This document shows, piece by piece, positions 38,379 to 51,120 of a stretch of 64,000 nt of DNA (positions within the stretch are counted from its first letter, which is position 1; each line of letters begins with the position of its first letter). The DNA is from Symsagittifera roscoffensis (taxonomy: Eukaryota > Xenacoelomorpha > Acoela > Convolutidae), in contig NC_087062.1 in NCBI RefSeq assembly GCF_963678635.1, positions 1,672,001 to 1,736,000 of the forward strand. Direction: 5' to 3'. The translations under genes and the position numbers were made by a program. The notes below the pieces were generated by a model. The model worked only from the letters and a program-made list of their open reading frames with translations, was not told the DNA's origin and did no database searches.

Positions 38379-39631
38379 ATGGGTGATATAGGCAAAGGCA
38401 AAGACATCTTCCAGAAGAAGTGCGCACAGTGCCATGTTATAGAGGCTGGGAAGCCACACAAACAGGGACCTAATTTGCACGGCTTCTTCGGTAGACAAAC
38501 GGGACAGGCTCCCGGATTCGCCTACTCGGAAGGAAACAAGAAAAAGGGTGCGTGAGTAGTATGCATTTTTGACTGGTTATTGTCCCGACCATTGAAAATA
38601 GGAAGCAACTTCGTTTTGGGGTGTTTCAGTTTTTTGTTTTCCACCCAAAATCAGGTTCCATCGGAATGGATGGTGTGTCATGTTAAAGCCCTATCAGTCG
38701 TGATTCGAACGACATTAAACTCTTCAAAAAATTGTCCCAGTATCGACAAGAAGAAGTTTAACGTTTTTGATTTTGTTTAACTTTGAGCGAATAAAGCGAG
38801 CGAGCAGTCTCACAGTAGTTTATTCAAGCTTAATTTAAACCGTGAAAACTTGCAGTTTTGAAGTATTTTTAAAAAATTTAAAGTTTTTTGAAGTAATTTT
38901 TTTAAAAATTTTTCTCGTGATTTTTCTACAAAGACGGTTGTCAAATTTGCCTATTGTACTGTGACTGTCACAAATGCATAAGTTCTAGTTTTTCGTGCTG
39001 ATCCTTTTGTCACACCACGCAGAAAAAGGGCACCTTAAAAATAATGTTTTAAGACTTATCGGAACACTGCTTCTGGCAGAGTAACCGACTTACCGACTAC
39101 CCTTGTGTTTTATTTGGATATTTACCGCTGATTTATCGACCGGTGGACTTGGCTTTGCTTGCGTGGCTGAAAATTGAGAATGCGCTTATTCATTGACTGC
39201 TAAAATTATTCCAGCAAATCCTGAATGTTCAAATTATGCATTGCAAGGTAAATAGCACCTTAAAGCCTACCTGACCAGTTTTTATTCAAAAATTATGCTT
39301 TTATTTTTACTTCATTTCAAAGATGATTGAATGTTTTTTCCCGCAAAATACAGTAATAAGGGCCCTTAGTTCATTTCTCGGTTTTCCTGGTTTCAAGTTT
39401 TGGCTTTCCAGTTAGATTGAAGTGTCCGTACGACAGTTGGTGCTAGTTATAAAAATTTATTAGTGATCAATATTGGTTTTAGCCATTACGTGGGGAGAGG
39501 ATACACTGAACGTCTACTTGCAAGATCCTAAAAAATACATCCCAGGAACGAAAATGGTATTCGCTGGACTGAAGAAGGAAAAGGAGAGGAAAGATCTGAT
39601 AGCGTTTTTGAAAGATGCCAGTCAGAAATAG
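38379..39631 (+). CDS. CYCS: Cytochrome c, two exons
   Basis: Mitochondrial electron carrier between complexes III and IV; 105 residues. Exon 1 is 38,379-38,547, the intron 38,548-39,482 (GTGCGT...TTTTAG) and exon 2 39,483-39,631. Exon 1 begins [15 protein letters not shown] and contains the haem-attachment motif CAQCH and the conserved [17 protein letters not shown]. Exon 2 begins ITWGEDTL and contains [13 protein letters not shown] with the axial Met ligand. The phase-1 intron after codon 56 is at the same position as in vertebrate CYCS. The split codon gives Ala here where Gly is usual. A stronger-looking donor, GTGAGT, lies 5 nt downstream but would break the frame. Confidence 0.95.
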
Positions 39632-42600
39632 ACGAAGACTTAAATGGAGGTGGTTTGCCACCGTATACTCACGACTGAAGACCAACTGATGTTCGCAGCA
39701 CAAATAATCAGTAGAACACTCTCGAACTTACATCTCATATTTGCCGCCTAATTTTTTAAAATATCGGAGTAATTTCACTTCAAGTGAATATTCTAACAAT
39801 TAACGATCTATTATACCTTAGACTGTGCGTTAGTTTTCACTGAGGTATTTTACTGAACTACCAAGTTTTTTAAAGACATTTTAAGAAAGACTAATTACTA
39901 AATTTACGCTTTTTACCCTTGTTAATCAAGGAGCTGTAACATAGGCTGCTATATTCTCAATTAGACCAAGAAAGCTTTTTCAAAGGTTGTATATGCGACA
40001 GATAATTCAGCTTAATAAAAGTATAGCTGCAAGATGACAGCCAATGTAGGCCTGCAGGCATCTAAGAGCTAACCTATTTTACACAAGCGATGTGATATAA
40101 TACATATGATCCGTTTCAAGCTGTCAGCAACGGGTCAATTGGGCATTCTATTACACACACAGGATAACCACTGAGTCGTTAATTGGCGACCTAAATATAG
40201 TTGTCGGTAAATCGAAGCTACCTCTTCACTGTTTGTAAGCACTTAGTTTATCGAGCTAAATTGCTTTAACGTGCGTTGTTGTGTCGGGAAGAAACAATTT
40301 TTTGAAATGGTGTTTGTCTGGTCGAATCTTTTGCGGGTTTTATTTTGCGGTATTTAGTCGACATATAATATGTGCTTTAAAATATTGAATAGTCTCTTAG
40401 GTAGTAAACATGTCGTTGGTACTTAATTTCTTATCGGAAACTAGACTTGTTTTTAAAAAGTAAACTGCTTTTTCTACAGATATTAGAGATCAGAACGAAT
40501 TTTACTTTTGTCTCTTGTTTGCTTAACTACCACTTATTTTTAAATGTCAACTAAGAGATGAAAGTGAAGCTTAGCATATATGCATGCATAATGGGGAACT
40601 AGTTCTGCTATTTTAGGATCAAAATTCCGTATGGCTGAATGTATTTTCTGTAATTTTTGGCCGAATTGTCTTCGTCCAAGTGTTTTCCTCTCAGTGACAG
40701 CATATCACTACTTATGCTCAATTTTCAAAAGGCATTGGCATGTCTCTTTTGCATGTCCCCGAAACACGTAAATAAATCTGTTCACAAAAATATCTTTTTT
40801 CCAATTTTTCGAGGTTTACTGTGTTCGGATTTTTTTGTGATACTTGCACAGCTAGTAGCCATTCTTGTTACCATATAGCCATGGTATCTAATAATATTTG
40901 AAACTGAAGTTTTGACCGATAGTTTACCAAAAGCAGATATAGTTTAGTCTCAAACAGCCTACCAAGGACAAACTGAACTCCTTTTCATCAATTGTTCTTA
41001 TGAAATTGCCGAAAAATATGACTATCTAAAGCTGCAGCTTGGAATAGATTTTGGATTGAAAGACAATCTGTCACACTTCTGATGGGTTTCTTTTAGTGCT
41101 AAGTTTTTTGTTTTCCAAAAAGTTAGTGAACGAGCTCGCATTTGTTATTATATTTTATGTGTAAGCAAAGTGTATTTAAATGCATAAAATTTTCAGTCAG
41201 TTGCTGGCTTACAGGATTTATAAATAATTATGAACTAATCCAAAGGAGTGTAAATGTTTACAACTTCTCTCAAACTTCCATTTTTGTAAATAAAAAACTT
41301 CACTCTGATGATAGTTCATTTTGAAGACTTAAGTTTTGCGTTATAATTTCACACACTTGAGATAACCAAGGGCTTTGCAACCGAGCACTAGTATTTTTCT
41401 CCGTAAATAACTTATTCACAGAATGTCTGAAAATGTATTCATCTTAAACTCAGCACTTTCGTCAACTGACAGATGACTTGTTACTGTATGTTAGTGTTTT
41501 AAATGTCCGTTCTCTCCGGAATTAATATTTTGTGTTGGTTTTAAAGTTAGCGACTCCAATTTTAGTAGGTTGTTTTTTTTCTCTGTTTTCTCATGCGGCT
41601 TAAAAGGTTTCTTCATAATATGGCTTAGAGGCCCTCTTTTGTGAGTTGTTTGAGAATTAAAAAGGTTATAACTAAATGTTTTTAGGGGGTGACGTGTTAA
41701 CTTCTTTACTATTTCTAAATTTTTCTAAAATAATTTTGTGCAAGATGTTTCTGCCCAAGGGTTATTGGTTTTGTTACCGCTTTTTAATTTTTGCTTCCAT
41801 GCTTATTTAGAATTCAATTGTGCTACTGCTTGGCATATTTTCTTGTACGGATTTTTATTCAAGACATGGACAAACTCAACTCATTATCCTCAATAGTTCT
41901 CATTAAATCGCTGAAAATTATGTGGCTATCTGAAGCTGCAGCTTGTAATAGATTTTGGATTGAAAGATGATCTATCACATTTCTGAAGGGTTTCTTTTAG
42001 TGCTCTTTTTTTGTTTTCCAAAAAAGTTGATAAACGAGCTCGCAATTGTTATTATATTTATAAGCAAAATGTGTTTAAATGCTAAAAAGTTTCAGTCAAT
42101 TGCTGGCGTACAGGATTTATAAGTATGAGCTAATTCAAACGAGTTGAAAATGTTCACAATTTCTCTTAATCTTTTGTTTTTAGTTAAAAAACTTCACTCT
42201 CATGGTAACTTCGCTCACTTTGTTCACAGAATGACTGAATGACTTTAGTCATCTTCAAGTCTGCACTTTAATCAAGTAACAGATGACTATTTGGAGAATG
42301 TTTGCATTTTAAATGCCTGTTCTATTCTGAATTAATTTTTTGTTGTTGGTTATAAAGTTACCAACTCCAATTTTAGTAGATCGTCTATTTCATTCGTCTC
42401 TTTGTTCGGTTTCAAAGGTTCAACTCAATTTATTGGCTAGAGGCCTCTTTTTGAGTCGTTTGAGGAACAAAAAAGTTTTATCCAAATGTTTTTGGGGTGA
42501 TGTGTTAAGTTCTTTCCTATTTCTAAGTTTTGCTAATATAAAATTTATTTTGCGCAACGTGTGTCTGCTGAAGGGTAATCGGTTACGTTACCGCTTTGTA

Positions 42601-45600
42601 ATTTTTGTTTTGATGGTTATTTAACATTCAAATGTCTTACTGCTCGGAATATTTTCTCGCACGGATTTTTTATTCAAGACAGGAAAATTTTTTGATCGAT
42701 CAATTGTTTCAAATCGTTTTCCGGTTTTTATTTTCTTGTCGGTTAGTTTCTCATCTTATGATGCTATGTATTTGTTGAGTCGTAAGTAGTGCAGAGATTC
42801 GTTTCGCGCCTGTTAACAAAATTTCTAAAGTTTTAGGTATTTCAGTCCAAGACTGCGGATTTTGTTTTGCATTTTTGTAAACATTTTGACTTTTTTTGTT
42901 GATTATTCGTTTTATGCTTTCATCCGCAAGTCGTGATAGTCATTCGCTTTGTATCGCAAGTGGTGCGAACCTTTTCTTTGCCTCGTGTTTTAATTTTTGT
43001 TTGCGAAATCAAGTGCATTCCTCCTATCAGCAACTTGATTTTCAACTAAAGAGTCATAGAAACACCCTTTAATCATATTAACCTGCTGACAAAAATTAGC
43101 AGTGTTTTTTAATAAAGGAAGTTGTTTTTGGAAAGAGCCAGCAAATAAATGGAATTGTTTTTATTTGCTAGCGTAAACTAGTGTCACTTGGGTGCCGTAT
43201 ATCAAGCCGACGGAACTTCAAGCTGAATCGTAAAATTAGAGACTTCAAGTCAGACTTTTTGTCAAAAGCCATGAAATTCGATTAACATGAAAATTGTTTT
43301 GAAGAGTTTCTTCATTTCTTGAGCTTTCTTTACAAGTTATTGGATTTTTCATAATTTTTAGCCTCTACTTGATGTCTAAGAGTTTTAAAAATTAAAACAT
43401 TGTTGACAGGGTGTCTCATGTGTATAATTTATGCATTTCAAAATCCGGTTGGTCTGATTCCACTGAAGTGTTGCATTGATATGAAGAAATCTTGTTATGA
43501 ACTAAACTTGCCTAAATTTTTGAGTATGAACATTTTACTGATGAAAATTTAGCGTTTTGAAATGCTTATAAAGCTCAAGTTTCGGCTTGAAATTCTTTCG
43601 GCCTGGAGTCCCGTCGGCATGCTGTCCTAGAACCTGCTTGTACATAGGCATTTAGGCCGAAGCCGCCTTGCCGGTCGGAAAAAAGTTAAGTGTCAATTAC
43701 AATTCAGCCGTAAGTTATCACAAACAAATAACTGCATGAGTCAGGTTAGCTATCAGTTAAAATAACTTATCATCGTGGTTCAAATTTTTCACTGAATACT
43801 TGGTTTTTCAGGTAAAAGTCTTAGAAAGCTGTAATGTCTACAGAAGTAAATTCATCGATTTTATTGCTTTAATGAATGACCTTAGGTATATATGCCCTTT
43901 TTGAGTTTAATTCAAATGCATCAGCTAAAAGTTAGACGACAAATTGCTCTCTTCAATTATAAAAGTGTGAATGGTGCGAAAAAACGTGAAAGACTTCAAG
44001 CTTCAAAATTGTTCGGCTTTAATGGTTTCGCTTTGTTTACCTTTGCTAAACCAAGTGTCTTGTCACCGGTAATTAGACTTTTTTGTAGACATTTTTCTTA
44101 GAAATAGACTGACTTGCTCATTTCTTTTAAATTTACCTAGCTTCATGTTTTCTATTAAATTTATCGAAAAATTAATGAAATTTTTTTGAATTCGTGTATT
44201 TCGTCCTAATTTCTGTCGGCTAATTTTCCGTGTTTTGTTTCCAGTGCAAACGATATTATCTGGCGCTGTCTTCCATCGGCGTTTTTCCCTATACTAATCT
44301 TCTGATGTAAGCAATTTGCACCATAATTGAAATTGTTTGAAGTTTATAATTTCATCGACTCTGATTTTGATAATTGTTCCGACTTTCGTAACGAAAGTGA
44401 CGGAATATTTGTGCTCGCGTGGGTTTTTACAAAAAATCTAAAATTTTTTCTTTCAAAACAATTCATTTTGATAACATTAAATTTTTCTATGTTATATCTG
44501 CTCCATAGACCTTAAAAGGCAGTCGGAACATTCAGGACTTCGCACTGATACGAATTGTCTCGTTTTCTTTAGTTTTTTTATTTCTTTTTTTTTCCAATTA
44601 TTTGGTTTCTGCCTATGTTAAATTGCCTAATTCAACTTTTTTGCGTAGCTTGCAATATCTTCTAGTAATTGTAGTGTTTCGATACAGAAGGCTGCCATCT
44701 TGGGATTTCGCTCAAATTGGACTTCGTCACCTTTTTAGCTCAATTGTAAATGACAACAGTTTTGGTTTTATGGGGGTCGATCTCGATCTAGGTTTGTTGG
44801 CTTGATTGCCTCTTTGTAAATGATATTCAATGCCTACTCAACGCTATTTATGAACCTCCTTTGAGAAAAAGCATAAAATTTTTTACTAAGTTTTTGTAAA
44901 ATGTTTTCAACTAGTTAAACATTTTTTTTCGAATATTTTTTGCCTTTCTAACTTTTATAATGAATGTTTAGGTTGTATCGCAAATCGTGCGAAGTTCCGC
45001 TTCGCGTTTGCATATGTCAGGTTGTTAGCGTCAGATTATTTACGTCTTTTGAAGTGCTCTATTGGATTTTAATGAGTGCTTTGGAAGTTTTTTTGAACAA
45101 AATTTACTAGTTGTTGGCTCAGCGGGTGTGTACCCTAGTACTGTCCGCTTGGTGATTGTATGAGAAATTTTGTTTCAAAGCTAATTTGACGCTAAGTATG
45201 TTTTTTCGCGACATGTTTTCCTTAGCTTTATTTGAGACTTACGGATGAACATCATGGTAGATCTAGTTTATTTTCGACATTTTCATCGAATCATTTTCTG
45301 AATAATTGGCTTTTTTCATTTGTCTGTCAGATTTTCATGCTTCGTTTCGCAAGCGGTGCGCTAATTTTCGCTTTGCTTTGATTGTGAATCACTCCTTGCG
45401 CGGAAAAGCCAAAATTTTTAATGGATTCTCGATGTTAAGCTGAAAAGACTTACAAAGCTCGAATCACAGCAAGGACATTCAATTGATTATTTTTGAACCC
45501 CAATCTGAAGTTAATCTGTGAAGCCTAATTTTGAATGAAATAAATGGAGTTAAAAGTTCGCTCTCGCCTTTGGGGGTCTGAATAAAAAATCTGCCCAAAA

Positions 45601-46140
45601 AACCCCGCTGTAAATCCGCTACTGTTCAAATCCGAGTGAATGATTTTTCTACTGTTCTAATAGTAAGTTGGCTGTACCTGAACACATGGATCTAAATAAT
45701 ATTTGCTGTTAAGGACTAGATTTCCGTTGCTTGTATTGCTCAGAATTTGAGAAAGGTACAGTCAAAGTATCCCTCAAAAGCAAAAGGCAAAAAACTTCGG
45801 TCGGTGAGTTTTTGAAGCGTTGTAGGATCGGCCAATTTGACTTGAAATAGATTTAATCCGTAATAATTACCTCATATTCAGTTGCTTTTCTAGATTCCCT
45901 ACGTTGTTATAAAAGTAGCCACTACAATTATCTGAAATTAAAGTTCATGTAATAGATTTTATGTTAGTAAATTACTAAGCATGTTGAAAAAGCCGTGAGA
46001 TCAGAGGGATAGAATAGAAAAAATTAATTGGTTAAAAATAACTCGCAAAATGGTAGGTTGGTATGTATTAACATCAATTCTGATTGGCTAGTTTTATTTG
46101 CAAGTGACAGAAATGGGCCAGCAACTATTCAGCCCCCATA
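39632..46140. other. 6.5-kb AT-rich intergenic tract without genes
   Basis: No convincing coding exon on either strand; short ORFs here have AT-rich, low-complexity translations. It contains a diverged tandem duplication (40,966-42,682) and three copies of a recurring hairpin repeat (42,951, 44,975, 45,345). The rest is unannotated single-copy-looking DNA. Confidence 0.6.
40966..42682. repeat. Diverged tandem duplication, two units of about 0.8-0.9 kb
   Basis: Units at about 40,966-41,864 and 41,865-42,682 align from GGACAAACT through GATTTTGGATTGAAAGA and AACGAGCTCGC to TTATTCAAGAC, with many substitutions and indels. It is an old duplication with no coding content. Confidence 0.8.
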
Positions 46141-46147
46141 GCCCCAG

Positions 46148-46376
46148 CATAAATAGCGAGATCTCAAAATTCTTGTCAGTTAGTTGCAAAACCTTCTGAG
46201 CTCGTTATATTTAAAAACTTCTCTCTTCCCTGCCTCTCCTCTAAACCTCTACGCTTGCTTTCTTCGCAATTTATTGGTTCTGCACGTCTGTTTTTCACCG
46301 TCACCAAAGCAGCACTCACTCAAGCTAGGATTACGCCATTGCTAGCAAGACGTGGGTTGAGAGAGGAACATAGGGC
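46148..46376 (+). pseudogene. TATA-like promoter and decayed histone H4-like remnant (tentative)
   Basis: A TATA-like box, CATAAATAG (46,148-46,156), is followed by a sequence at 46,302-46,376 that can be aligned by eye, with indels, to the middle of a histone H4 gene. The clearest part, 46,335-46,363, reads as Ala-Ile, then Leu-Ala-Arg-Arg-Gly-Val-x-Arg after small shifts. This matches the order of the H4 segment PAIRRLARRGGVKR, and GAGGAACATAGGG could be the later EETRG. There is no open frame. A search against histone genes of related animals would decide. Confidence 0.35.
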
Positions 46377-46865
46377 TACGCAGGAACCAAGAAGAAAAAA
46401 AGCAAAATCAATTCTACAAGCATCAAATTGAGTACGCAAAGACAGCTCGTGCGAATATGAATAGGATGGTCAAGCCTAAAAAATCTGATTCCGACTTCAA
46501 TGAAAAGTCTACGTGTCTATGGTGTTTTTTTTTCAGCGTGGAGCTGTTAGTTTAAAAAAATTGGCATCAAGGGTATCTCAATTAAATGAAAAACTAAATT
46601 ATTAATGTTTTTTATTTAAACATAAGAATGAGGGATATTTCTGTGACAAAAACACAACTTCAGAAATTATCCATTCCTAAAGTAAAAATACTTATTTCTT
46701 AAAATTACAATCCCAAGTACATTAAATTTTAGGGTCTTGTCGCCCTATAGTAGTCTCGCTAGGCCGAATGAAATTTCTGGTCTCATTTCTCAATGTTATT
46801 TTTTCTGCTGAACTTAAACTGAATATATTTTCAGATTCGAGTTGTGACAATCGGCATTTTTGAGA

Positions 46866-49800
46866 ATGAAACGTGTGAGGTTTGCAAGGAGCACCAATCA
46901 TGCGCGGTGGGCAAAAAACGGCGCTTCTTCAAGCAACCCGAAAAGTCTGAGACATCGAGAAAATGTCATGAGTCGTTATGCTGCAAAAACGGAACAAGAG
47001 GACAAATTGACTAAATCCGCTCTAGATCAACTCAGTGCGCTTAGCTTTGGAGACGATAGCAAAACGGCTCCAATGGAGACTGAGTTTGATTTTGATGCAA
47101 AGACAATTGACACAACCTTCTCGGCGTTTTCTGTCGCATCTTGTGCCTCTTTTCGAGGCATTGAGTCGCACTGGAGTCGCATTGTTGATGACCCAGTTGC
47201 GAAAGAGATCTGCTCATTGGCTAGTATGCTGACTGATTTAACCAATCAGAACGAAGATATCGAAAGTGAAAAATGTAGAGATCCAGCCGATCAGCAAGCG
47301 AATGCAGATGATCCGTTGCAAAGAGTGAAACAGTTCGGAGCTCTGGTAGTTTTCATTTCAAATAATGAGACCCAAGAGTCGACACTAACTGCAGCCTACT
47401 ACCTTCTGTCATTGATAATTGGAAAAGTGAACCCGCAGATTCTTAGAAACCAGTTTGCAGATGTAATTCCCTATGTTAGGTCTCATCTTACGCAGTATTT
47501 CAAGTCTTCCAATGTCTTAATGTTGAAGTCGGCATTGACTTGCTTTGCTGAGTTCATATGTCGTCAGCCAATGAAAACTTTACTGGATTTAAAAGTTGAC
47601 GCAGAGTTACTGATGTCGTTCATTCATCACGATTTCGCAAAAGTCAGGAAAACTTGTTTCCGGTTGGTTAACTTGATATTCCACAATAGCGATGTCGTTA
47701 CGCAAAATGTATGCAAACCGAGTCAACATCCTTTTGTGGTTGTCATTTCCAAGAATTTGCATGAAAGCTTACTAGATGATACGAAACCGATGTCGATGAA
47801 AATGAGAATGTTGAACTTGCTTCAAGTGGTTATTGTGCATAATTCAGACGACTTGTTCAAAGTATCTTTAGAAACTTGTCTCTCTGTATGCAGTAGAACC
47901 GATTTACTACTGAAGAAAAAAGCATTTCAGCTCGTTTCTTTAGTTTTCAAAGATGAATCAAACGAGTGTATTGTAGATCCGAAACTGAACGGCCAGTTAT
48001 TGTCAGCTTTGGAGGAACTGAAACCTTCATTTTTCGACCAAGATTTGGTGTCGTGCTGGCTGTCTGTGTACGAATCAGTGTTGATTAATTTATCCAAATT
48101 GAGTCCCCAACTTTTCTCATCACATTTCATTTCGTTTTTGTCGTTTGGAGTTACCACAGTTTTTGTCTCTCAAATTAAGGCAACCGTATCTCAGTACGTT
48201 AAAATTTTATGTGGGATTTTTGATAATTTGCCTAATAGTATAAGAGACATCTGGTTTGAGAGCAAGCATGATAAACTTTCGGATGTTTCAAAACTGTCTG
48301 AAATTGTTTCAGAGCTAACGAACTTCAAATACAGTGATAACTTCTTAGCGGTCTTCACTTTCATCGGTAAAGTTTACTCGGCTTTAGGGGCTGACTTTTA
48401 CCCACTTTTCGAACCCAGCGTGATAAATTTATGCACTTTGAGAACTAACAATAGTGAGTTTTACGGGCTGCCGATTGTGCTCAATAAAGCCATTGGCAGT
48501 TTCGGTCCAGATAAGATTCTTCAGAGCTACCCGTTGAATATCCGAGGCGAGCCTGGCGAAGATTTGATGAGGTCTTGGATGATACCGCTCCTCCGAGCAG
48601 GTGTTGTTAACTCGCGTCTTTCTATCTGGCAGTCTCATTTTTACCCAATTGCCAAGAATGCCGAGAAGAATATGGAAGGCTTATTCAAAGAGCCTAGCCA
48701 GCAAAAAGTTTTAGCAGTTCTTCGATCTCAAATTTGGGGACTGCTGCCGACCTTTTGTCTAAACTGTCAAGATGCGAAGGAGTCATTCTCGCCTGGCTTT
48801 GCGAAGCATCTCTCAATGTTAATATCGGAGAATCATGCCTGCACTTCTGAGATTTTGGACGCTATCGCAGCAATGCTGAAGTCGACAAATTTTGAGACAG
48901 TAGAAACAATGATTAAGTATGCTAAGAACTATATGCCCCAATTTTTCAACCTTTATCTTGAGGAGAAAACCAGTATTCAACATCGCAAAACGGTTCTTCG
49001 AATCCTAGAACTGTTCTTTGGGAAGATTGACAAAGCGCAATTCACGTCGTACTTCGAAAATACTGTGCACAGAGTTTTGGCTACCGAAACTAATATTGAA
49101 ACGAAAAAACTACTGGTTGATTTGATTCGAGAAATGGTGTCTTTCTTAGAAGACGAACAACTTCAAAATTTGTTTACATCTCTAATGCCAGATTTGTTGA
49201 AGCATGACGAGCTCAACAAGAAAGTGATCTTAATTCTCAAGAAGTATCTCAACTCGATTTCTGACGATCCGTCAGAAGAAAAATCGACAAGTTGTGTTCA
49301 TTTGATTAAAAATTTCATGCCAAATTTGATGCACACTTTCGACAGTGGATCCAACTCGGCCCGAAAACAAGTTTTGAAATGCTTCTTGCAGCTGATTGGT
49401 CAGAAAAAGAACTTCGACTTGGTTCATGTTAATGAAATATTGCCCAGAGCAGTGTTGGCTATGAAACTAGAACGAGGTCCAGCCAAAGAAGTGTCGGTGA
49501 AGCTGTTCAAAGCGTCTTGCAAACGATATGTGGACGAGTCTAAGCTTCAAATATCAGAAGCAGTGGAACGTCTAGCGAGTACTTTGCTTAAAGACCTGGA
49601 ACCTACATGTTCCGATCAGACCATTGCAAGTCTGATTGCGTTGAAGTATTTAGTGGCTCTTTACTCTGAAAATATGGTCGTAGATTTGTACAAGAAGTTG
49701 TTCTTCCTGCTGTCAGATTACATCAAAAACGCCAATCGTCCCGTGTTTTTCGAACCTGCTTTCCAATTACTTAAAGTAATAATCTCTGTCATCGATAGTC

Positions 49801-50846
49801 CTAACTTGTATCAATTCTGCGAGAAAATTGTAACGGAGCTCAACGATTGGAATGAAAAGACGAAATTGAAATATAGGTTCAGCGTAAAAATAGTCATATT
49901 CCGACTGGCTAAAAAAGTTGGCGCTGATGTAATTTATACAATGTGTCCTGAAAACATGAAAAAGTTGGCCGCAAGTGTAAGAAAGCAGATAAACCGCGAA
50001 GAGGTGAAGCGAAAGTCGGGAGAGAGTCGCGCTTCGGATGACCAATCAGAATTGACTGCTGACGATGACGCAGCTTCTGCTAACACCAGAGTCTCAAAAG
50101 CAGAAACGATTGCAGATATTCTCAGAGAGTTGGAATCATCGGACGATGAAGTGCAAACGAAAGAGTCAATGATGACCCGGAAGACCAACAGATCGAAGCG
50201 AAGTGTGTTCATAAATGAAGGAAAAGATGGAATTGTTGATCTTGCTGAAAAGAATTTCTCGAAGCATTTGACGTCGAAAGCTCCGACAAAAGGCGAAGTC
50301 AAGAGGAACTCAAAAAGCACTGAACTGAAATTTGCACCCGATGGAAGGTTGTTACTAGTAGGCGATGATGGAAAACTAATGGGAGTGAATGGTAAGAAAA
50401 CGAAACTCCCAGGAATTACAGACGATGATGAAGACGACGAAATTGACCCAGACGACTTGAAAGGCCGGCAGATTGGAATCCAATCGGACACTTCAGACTC
50501 GGAAGACGACGAAGAAGGAGTATCGGCAAAGAAAAGACGAAAGAAGGCGATGTCTGTGGCATCTTCGAATCAAAGCTGGAAAACTGCGAGATCTAAAAAG
50601 AGTGAAAAAGGAAAACGATCGAATGTTCCCTTTGAAACTGGAAAGACGTTTAAAGCTAAGAATGCTAGAGGCGATGTGAATGTACGTGGGAAGCCCCAGC
50701 CGTACGCTTTTGTGCCCTTGGACGCGCAGGTGCTAAATAAGAGAAAAGCGAAAAAAGTGGAAGGAAGACTGAAAGGACTGGTGAAGAGTTCAAAGAAAGG
50801 CGCCGGTAAAGGACTCAAATCGAGGGTCCGATCTAGTAAAAATTGA
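46866..50846 (+). CDS. RRP12: RRP12-like ribosome biogenesis HEAT-repeat protein
   Basis: A 1,326-residue protein encoded without introns, close to the usual length of RRP12 (about 1,300). RRP12 is a nucleolar HEAT-repeat protein needed for maturation and export of pre-40S and pre-60S particles. The N-terminus is basic (MKRVRFARSTNHARWAKNG). The bulk is helical repeat sequence, for example LRNQFADVIPYVRSHLTQYF and KVRKTCFRLVNLIF. From about residue 1,040 there is an acidic/basic disordered region with ITDDDEDDEIDPDDLKGR, and the C-terminus ends in the family-typical PYAFVPLDAQVLNKRKAKKV and a Lys/Arg tail. The ATG chosen at 46,866 lies 31 nt after a splice acceptor (ATTTTCAG, ending 46,834). 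Confidence 0.93.
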   Translation: MKRVRFARSTNHARWAKNGASSSNPKSLRHRENVMSRYAAKTEQEDKLTKSALDQLSALSFGDDSKTAPMETEFDFDAKTIDTTFSAFSVASCASFRGIESHWSRIVDDPVAKEICSLASMLTDLTNQNEDIESEKCRDPADQQANADDPLQRVKQFGALVVFISNNETQESTLTAAYYLLSLIIGKVNPQILRNQFADVIPYVRSHLTQYFKSSNVLMLKSALTCFAEFICRQPMKTLLDLKVDAELLMSFIHHDFAKVRKTCFRLVNLIFHNSDVVTQNVCKPSQHPFVVVISKNLHESLLDDTKPMSMKMRMLNLLQVVIVHNSDDLFKVSLETCLSVCSRTDLLLKKKAFQLVSLVFKDESNECIVDPKLNGQLLSALEELKPSFFDQDLVSCWLSVYESVLINLSKLSPQLFSSHFISFLSFGVTTVFVSQIKATVSQYVKILCGIFDNLPNSIRDIWFESKHDKLSDVSKLSEIVSELTNFKYSDNFLAVFTFIGKVYSALGADFYPLFEPSVINLCTLRTNNSEFYGLPIVLNKAIGSFGPDKILQSYPLNIRGEPGEDLMRSWMIPLLRAGVVNSRLSIWQSHFYPIAKNAEKNMEGLFKEPSQQKVLAVLRSQIWGLLPTFCLNCQDAKESFSPGFAKHLSMLISENHACTSEILDAIAAMLKSTNFETVETMIKYAKNYMPQFFNLYLEEKTSIQHRKTVLRILELFFGKIDKAQFTSYFENTVHRVLATETNIETKKLLVDLIREMVSFLEDEQLQNLFTSLMPDLLKHDELNKKVILILKKYLNSISDDPSEEKSTSCVHLIKNFMPNLMHTFDSGSNSARKQVLKCFLQLIGQKKNFDLVHVNEILPRAVLAMKLERGPAKEVSVKLFKASCKRYVDESKLQISEAVERLASTLLKDLEPTCSDQTIASLIALKYLVALYSENMVVDLYKKLFFLLSDYIKNANRPVFFEPAFQLLKVIISVIDSPNLYQFCEKIVTELNDWNEKTKLKYRFSVKIVIFRLAKKVGADVIYTMCPENMKKLAASVRKQINREEVKRKSGESRASDDQSELTADDDAASANTRVSKAETIADILRELESSDDEVQTKESMMTRKTNRSKRSVFINEGKDGIVDLAEKNFSKHLTSKAPTKGEVKRNSKSTELKFAPDGRLLLVGDDGKLMGVNGKKTKLPGITDDDEDDEIDPDDLKGRQIGIQSDTSDSEDDEEGVSAKKRRKKAMSVASSNQSWKTARSKKSEKGKRSNVPFETGKTFKAKNARGDVNVRGKPQPYAFVPLDAQVLNKRKAKKVEGRLKGLVKSSKKGAGKGLKSRVRSSKN

Positions 50847-51120
50847 AAAAATGAAAATGAATTTATTTTGTCAAATTTATTCTATTTAATCACACGTTGC
50901 GAAGGATGTATTATCTATTTAACTAATCGGTTATATGAGGAAAACCCAATGAATACTTTCTGAAACACGAAGGAAGTCAGTGTGTTAATACTATTATTAT
51001 GTCATTAAAAAGGTTTTAGTTTTTCGAAAACGGATTTAAATTTAAAAAAACAGGTTTGTTTCTTTTGATTTGAATGTGTGTCTGCAATTTCAAAAAGTAA
51101 CTTGCTCTTTCAGTATCGAA
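50847..51120 (+). other. Short intergenic region RRP12-POLR1H
   Basis: Only 274 bp separate the RRP12 stop from the next ATG. It contains a splice acceptor, TTGCTCTTTCAG, ending at 51,113, 7 nt before the POLR1H start. Two ribosome-production genes this close, with an acceptor in between, look like neighbours in one transcription unit; this is inference. Confidence 0.55.

Noticed and set aside
49934-50491. 185-residue ORF antisense to RRP12
   Set aside because: Mirror image of the acidic/basic low-complexity RRP12 tail.
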